Assembly: GCA_019925095.2 (NCBI GenBank)
Contig: CM034398.1
Location: 10,617,001-10,681,000 of the forward strand
Origin: Dendrolimus kikuchii
Lineage: Eukaryota > Arthropoda > Insecta > Lepidoptera > Lasiocampidae
DNA length: 64,000 bases
Direction: 5' to 3'
Below are positions 63,931 through 64,000 of the stretch, piece after piece. The notes under the pieces were generated by a model. That model worked only from the letters and a program-made list of their open reading frames with translations, was not told where the DNA came from and ran no database searches. The translations under genes and the position numbers were made by a program. Positions within the stretch are counted from its first letter, which is position 1. Each line of letters begins with the position of its first letter.

Positions 63931-64000
63931 CTATTTCTTAGTTTTTGTGAACGGTTTATTTATGAGAAAAGTTTGAGGTCTACCTAGTCTCGACATAAAT

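Overview
The window looks like AT-rich nuclear DNA of a moth or butterfly (Lepidoptera). The evidence is spliced genes with GT/AG introns and a dense load of mobile DNA typical of that order: Helitrons ending in CTAG, tRNA-derived SINEs with good B boxes, a mariner, RTE-type LINE copies, and TTAA- and TA-flanked MITEs. There is no prokaryotic-style organisation. Only two convincing host protein genes are present. Both are on the + strand and both are multi-exon.

Region by region. (1) 1-12.3 kb holds the last five exons (1544-12274) of a glycosyltransferase family 92 gene. Its introns contain tandem repeats, a MITE and a decayed ~3 kb DNA transposon (8045-11099) with a broken YqaJ-exonuclease gene. 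(2) 12.3-19.7 kb is intergenic and carries a Helitron, a SINE and a long hairpin. (3) 19750-24651 is a very young LTR retrotransposon with 477-bp LTRs differing at one base, a CCTAT target duplication, a primer-binding site and a polypurine tract. It carries one intact 619-codon ORF and no recognisable protease, reverse transcriptase or integrase. A ~46-bp GGTCC/GGACC/CCGCTC array fills part of its 3' half. (4) 24.7-40 kb is intergenic with several MITEs (piggyBac-like TTAA, Tigger-like TA, nested hairpin elements), fold-back structures and two SINEs. (5) 40.1-43.26 kb is an RTE-clade LINE with an uninterrupted endonuclease plus reverse transcriptase ORF. (6) 43.3-50.5 kb is intergenic repeats. 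(7) 50592-61748 is a complete seven-exon aldo-keto reductase gene. It encodes 353 residues with an N-terminal signal peptide supplied by a short exon 4.5 kb upstream. All four catalytic residues are present with canonical spacing. Its introns hold a broken mariner, Helitron, MITE, SINE and LINE pieces. (8) 61.8-64 kb is intergenic with another LINE fragment and an unidentified coding-like stretch.

The two host genes show no evident functional link: one is a presumed Golgi/secretory glycosyltransferase and the other a presumed secreted carbonyl reductase. The least conventional item is the pol-less LTR element with its own intact ORF and internal array. No bacterial-type system, CRISPR array, rRNA or true tRNA gene was seen.
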